Virus record (IMG/VR): IMGVR_UViG_3300025127_000083
Coordinates: 1 to 40,126 of that record
Reading direction: 5' to 3' (one strand)
DNA: 40,126 nucleotides
Source of the DNA: a virus
This document shows, one piece after another, positions 40,040-40,126 of this stretch (its first letter is position 1; each line of letters opens with the position of its first letter). The notes beneath the pieces are model-generated. The model had not been told where the DNA came from. It saw only the letters and a program-made list of their open reading frames with translations, and did not search any database. The position numbers and the translations under genes are program-made.

Positions 40040-40126
40040 ATTTCACAATGCAGATGAAGCATATGAGGCTTTACTTGATGAAGTTATTATAAATGGTATA
40101 GACTTTGATAATACTAAAGCTATATT
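40029..40126 (+). CDS. Partial gene, possibly thymidylate synthase
   Basis: Open from ATG 40029 to the right edge (32 complete codons). MRNKFHNADEAYEALLDEVI, then INGIDFDNTKAI resembles the start of phage thymidylate synthases, where a helix and a 'G-x-x-F-x-N-T-K' segment come first. The active-site Cys is beyond the window, so this is tentative. Confidence 0.35.
   Translation, partial: MRNKFHNADEAYEALLDEVIINGIDFDNTKAI

Overview
The window looks like most of the genome of a tailed, probably short-tailed (podovirus-like), double-stranded DNA phage of a Bacteroidota (flavobacterial) host, most likely marine. The grounds are low G+C in most genes, start codons preceded by A/T-rich leaders with no Shine-Dalgarno sequence (usual in Bacteroidota), and a structural block in the order terminase, portal, scaffold, major capsid, ring/adaptor, gp4-like tail protein, giant 'stabilization' protein. 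That order and several sequence signatures resemble crAss-like phages and their relatives. No integrase, repressor or host gene is visible, so nothing supports a prophage. The giant protein runs off the left edge and the last gene off the right edge.

Layout. Positions 1-27142 are read leftward (minus strand) and carry virion, packaging, chaperone and lysis genes. In transcription order these are a fibre-like protein, an unknown protein, GroEL, GroES, a winged-helix-like protein, a run of small lysine-rich proteins, three small virion-type proteins, a tiny zincin, a three-helix holin, small virion proteins, a large fibre with a C-terminal self-cleaving chaperone, small proteins, a GroES-like double-domain protein, a small-terminase candidate, TerL, portal, scaffold, major capsid, an unknown protein, ring/adaptor, gp4-like protein and the giant neck/tail protein. 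Two strong intrinsic terminators bracket the gene that follows the capsid gene.

Positions 27143-27744 are the divergent control region. It holds two copies of a phage promoter, a 35-codon membrane peptide gene and nine TGACA iterons. Positions 27745-40126 are read rightward and hold many small early genes, an RNA gene cluster (30225-30716), then ATP-dependent DNA ligase, a membrane protein, an endonuclease V-like protein, a 3D-domain lysis protein, an HTH protein, a sigma-70-like factor, an ERF annealing protein, a PD-(D/E)XK exonuclease, an SSB-like protein, a primase-helicase and the start of what may be thymidylate synthase.

How it works together (inference). Six identical bipartite promoters (TTACAAA, exactly 18 bases, AGATAATATA) start early rightward transcription. 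The replication/recombination set copies the genome, and the phage sigma factor may switch on the leftward late operon. GroEL/GroES and the GroES-like protein would help fold the capsid, and the holin, zincin and 3D protein may act in lysis.

Most unusual features: the six-copy promoter with fixed geometry; a cluster of tRNA-like RNAs whose bodies are interrupted by 66-79 nt structured inserts, beside an initiator-type tRNA-Met; and a high-G+C island covering exactly the ATPase half of the terminase gene.
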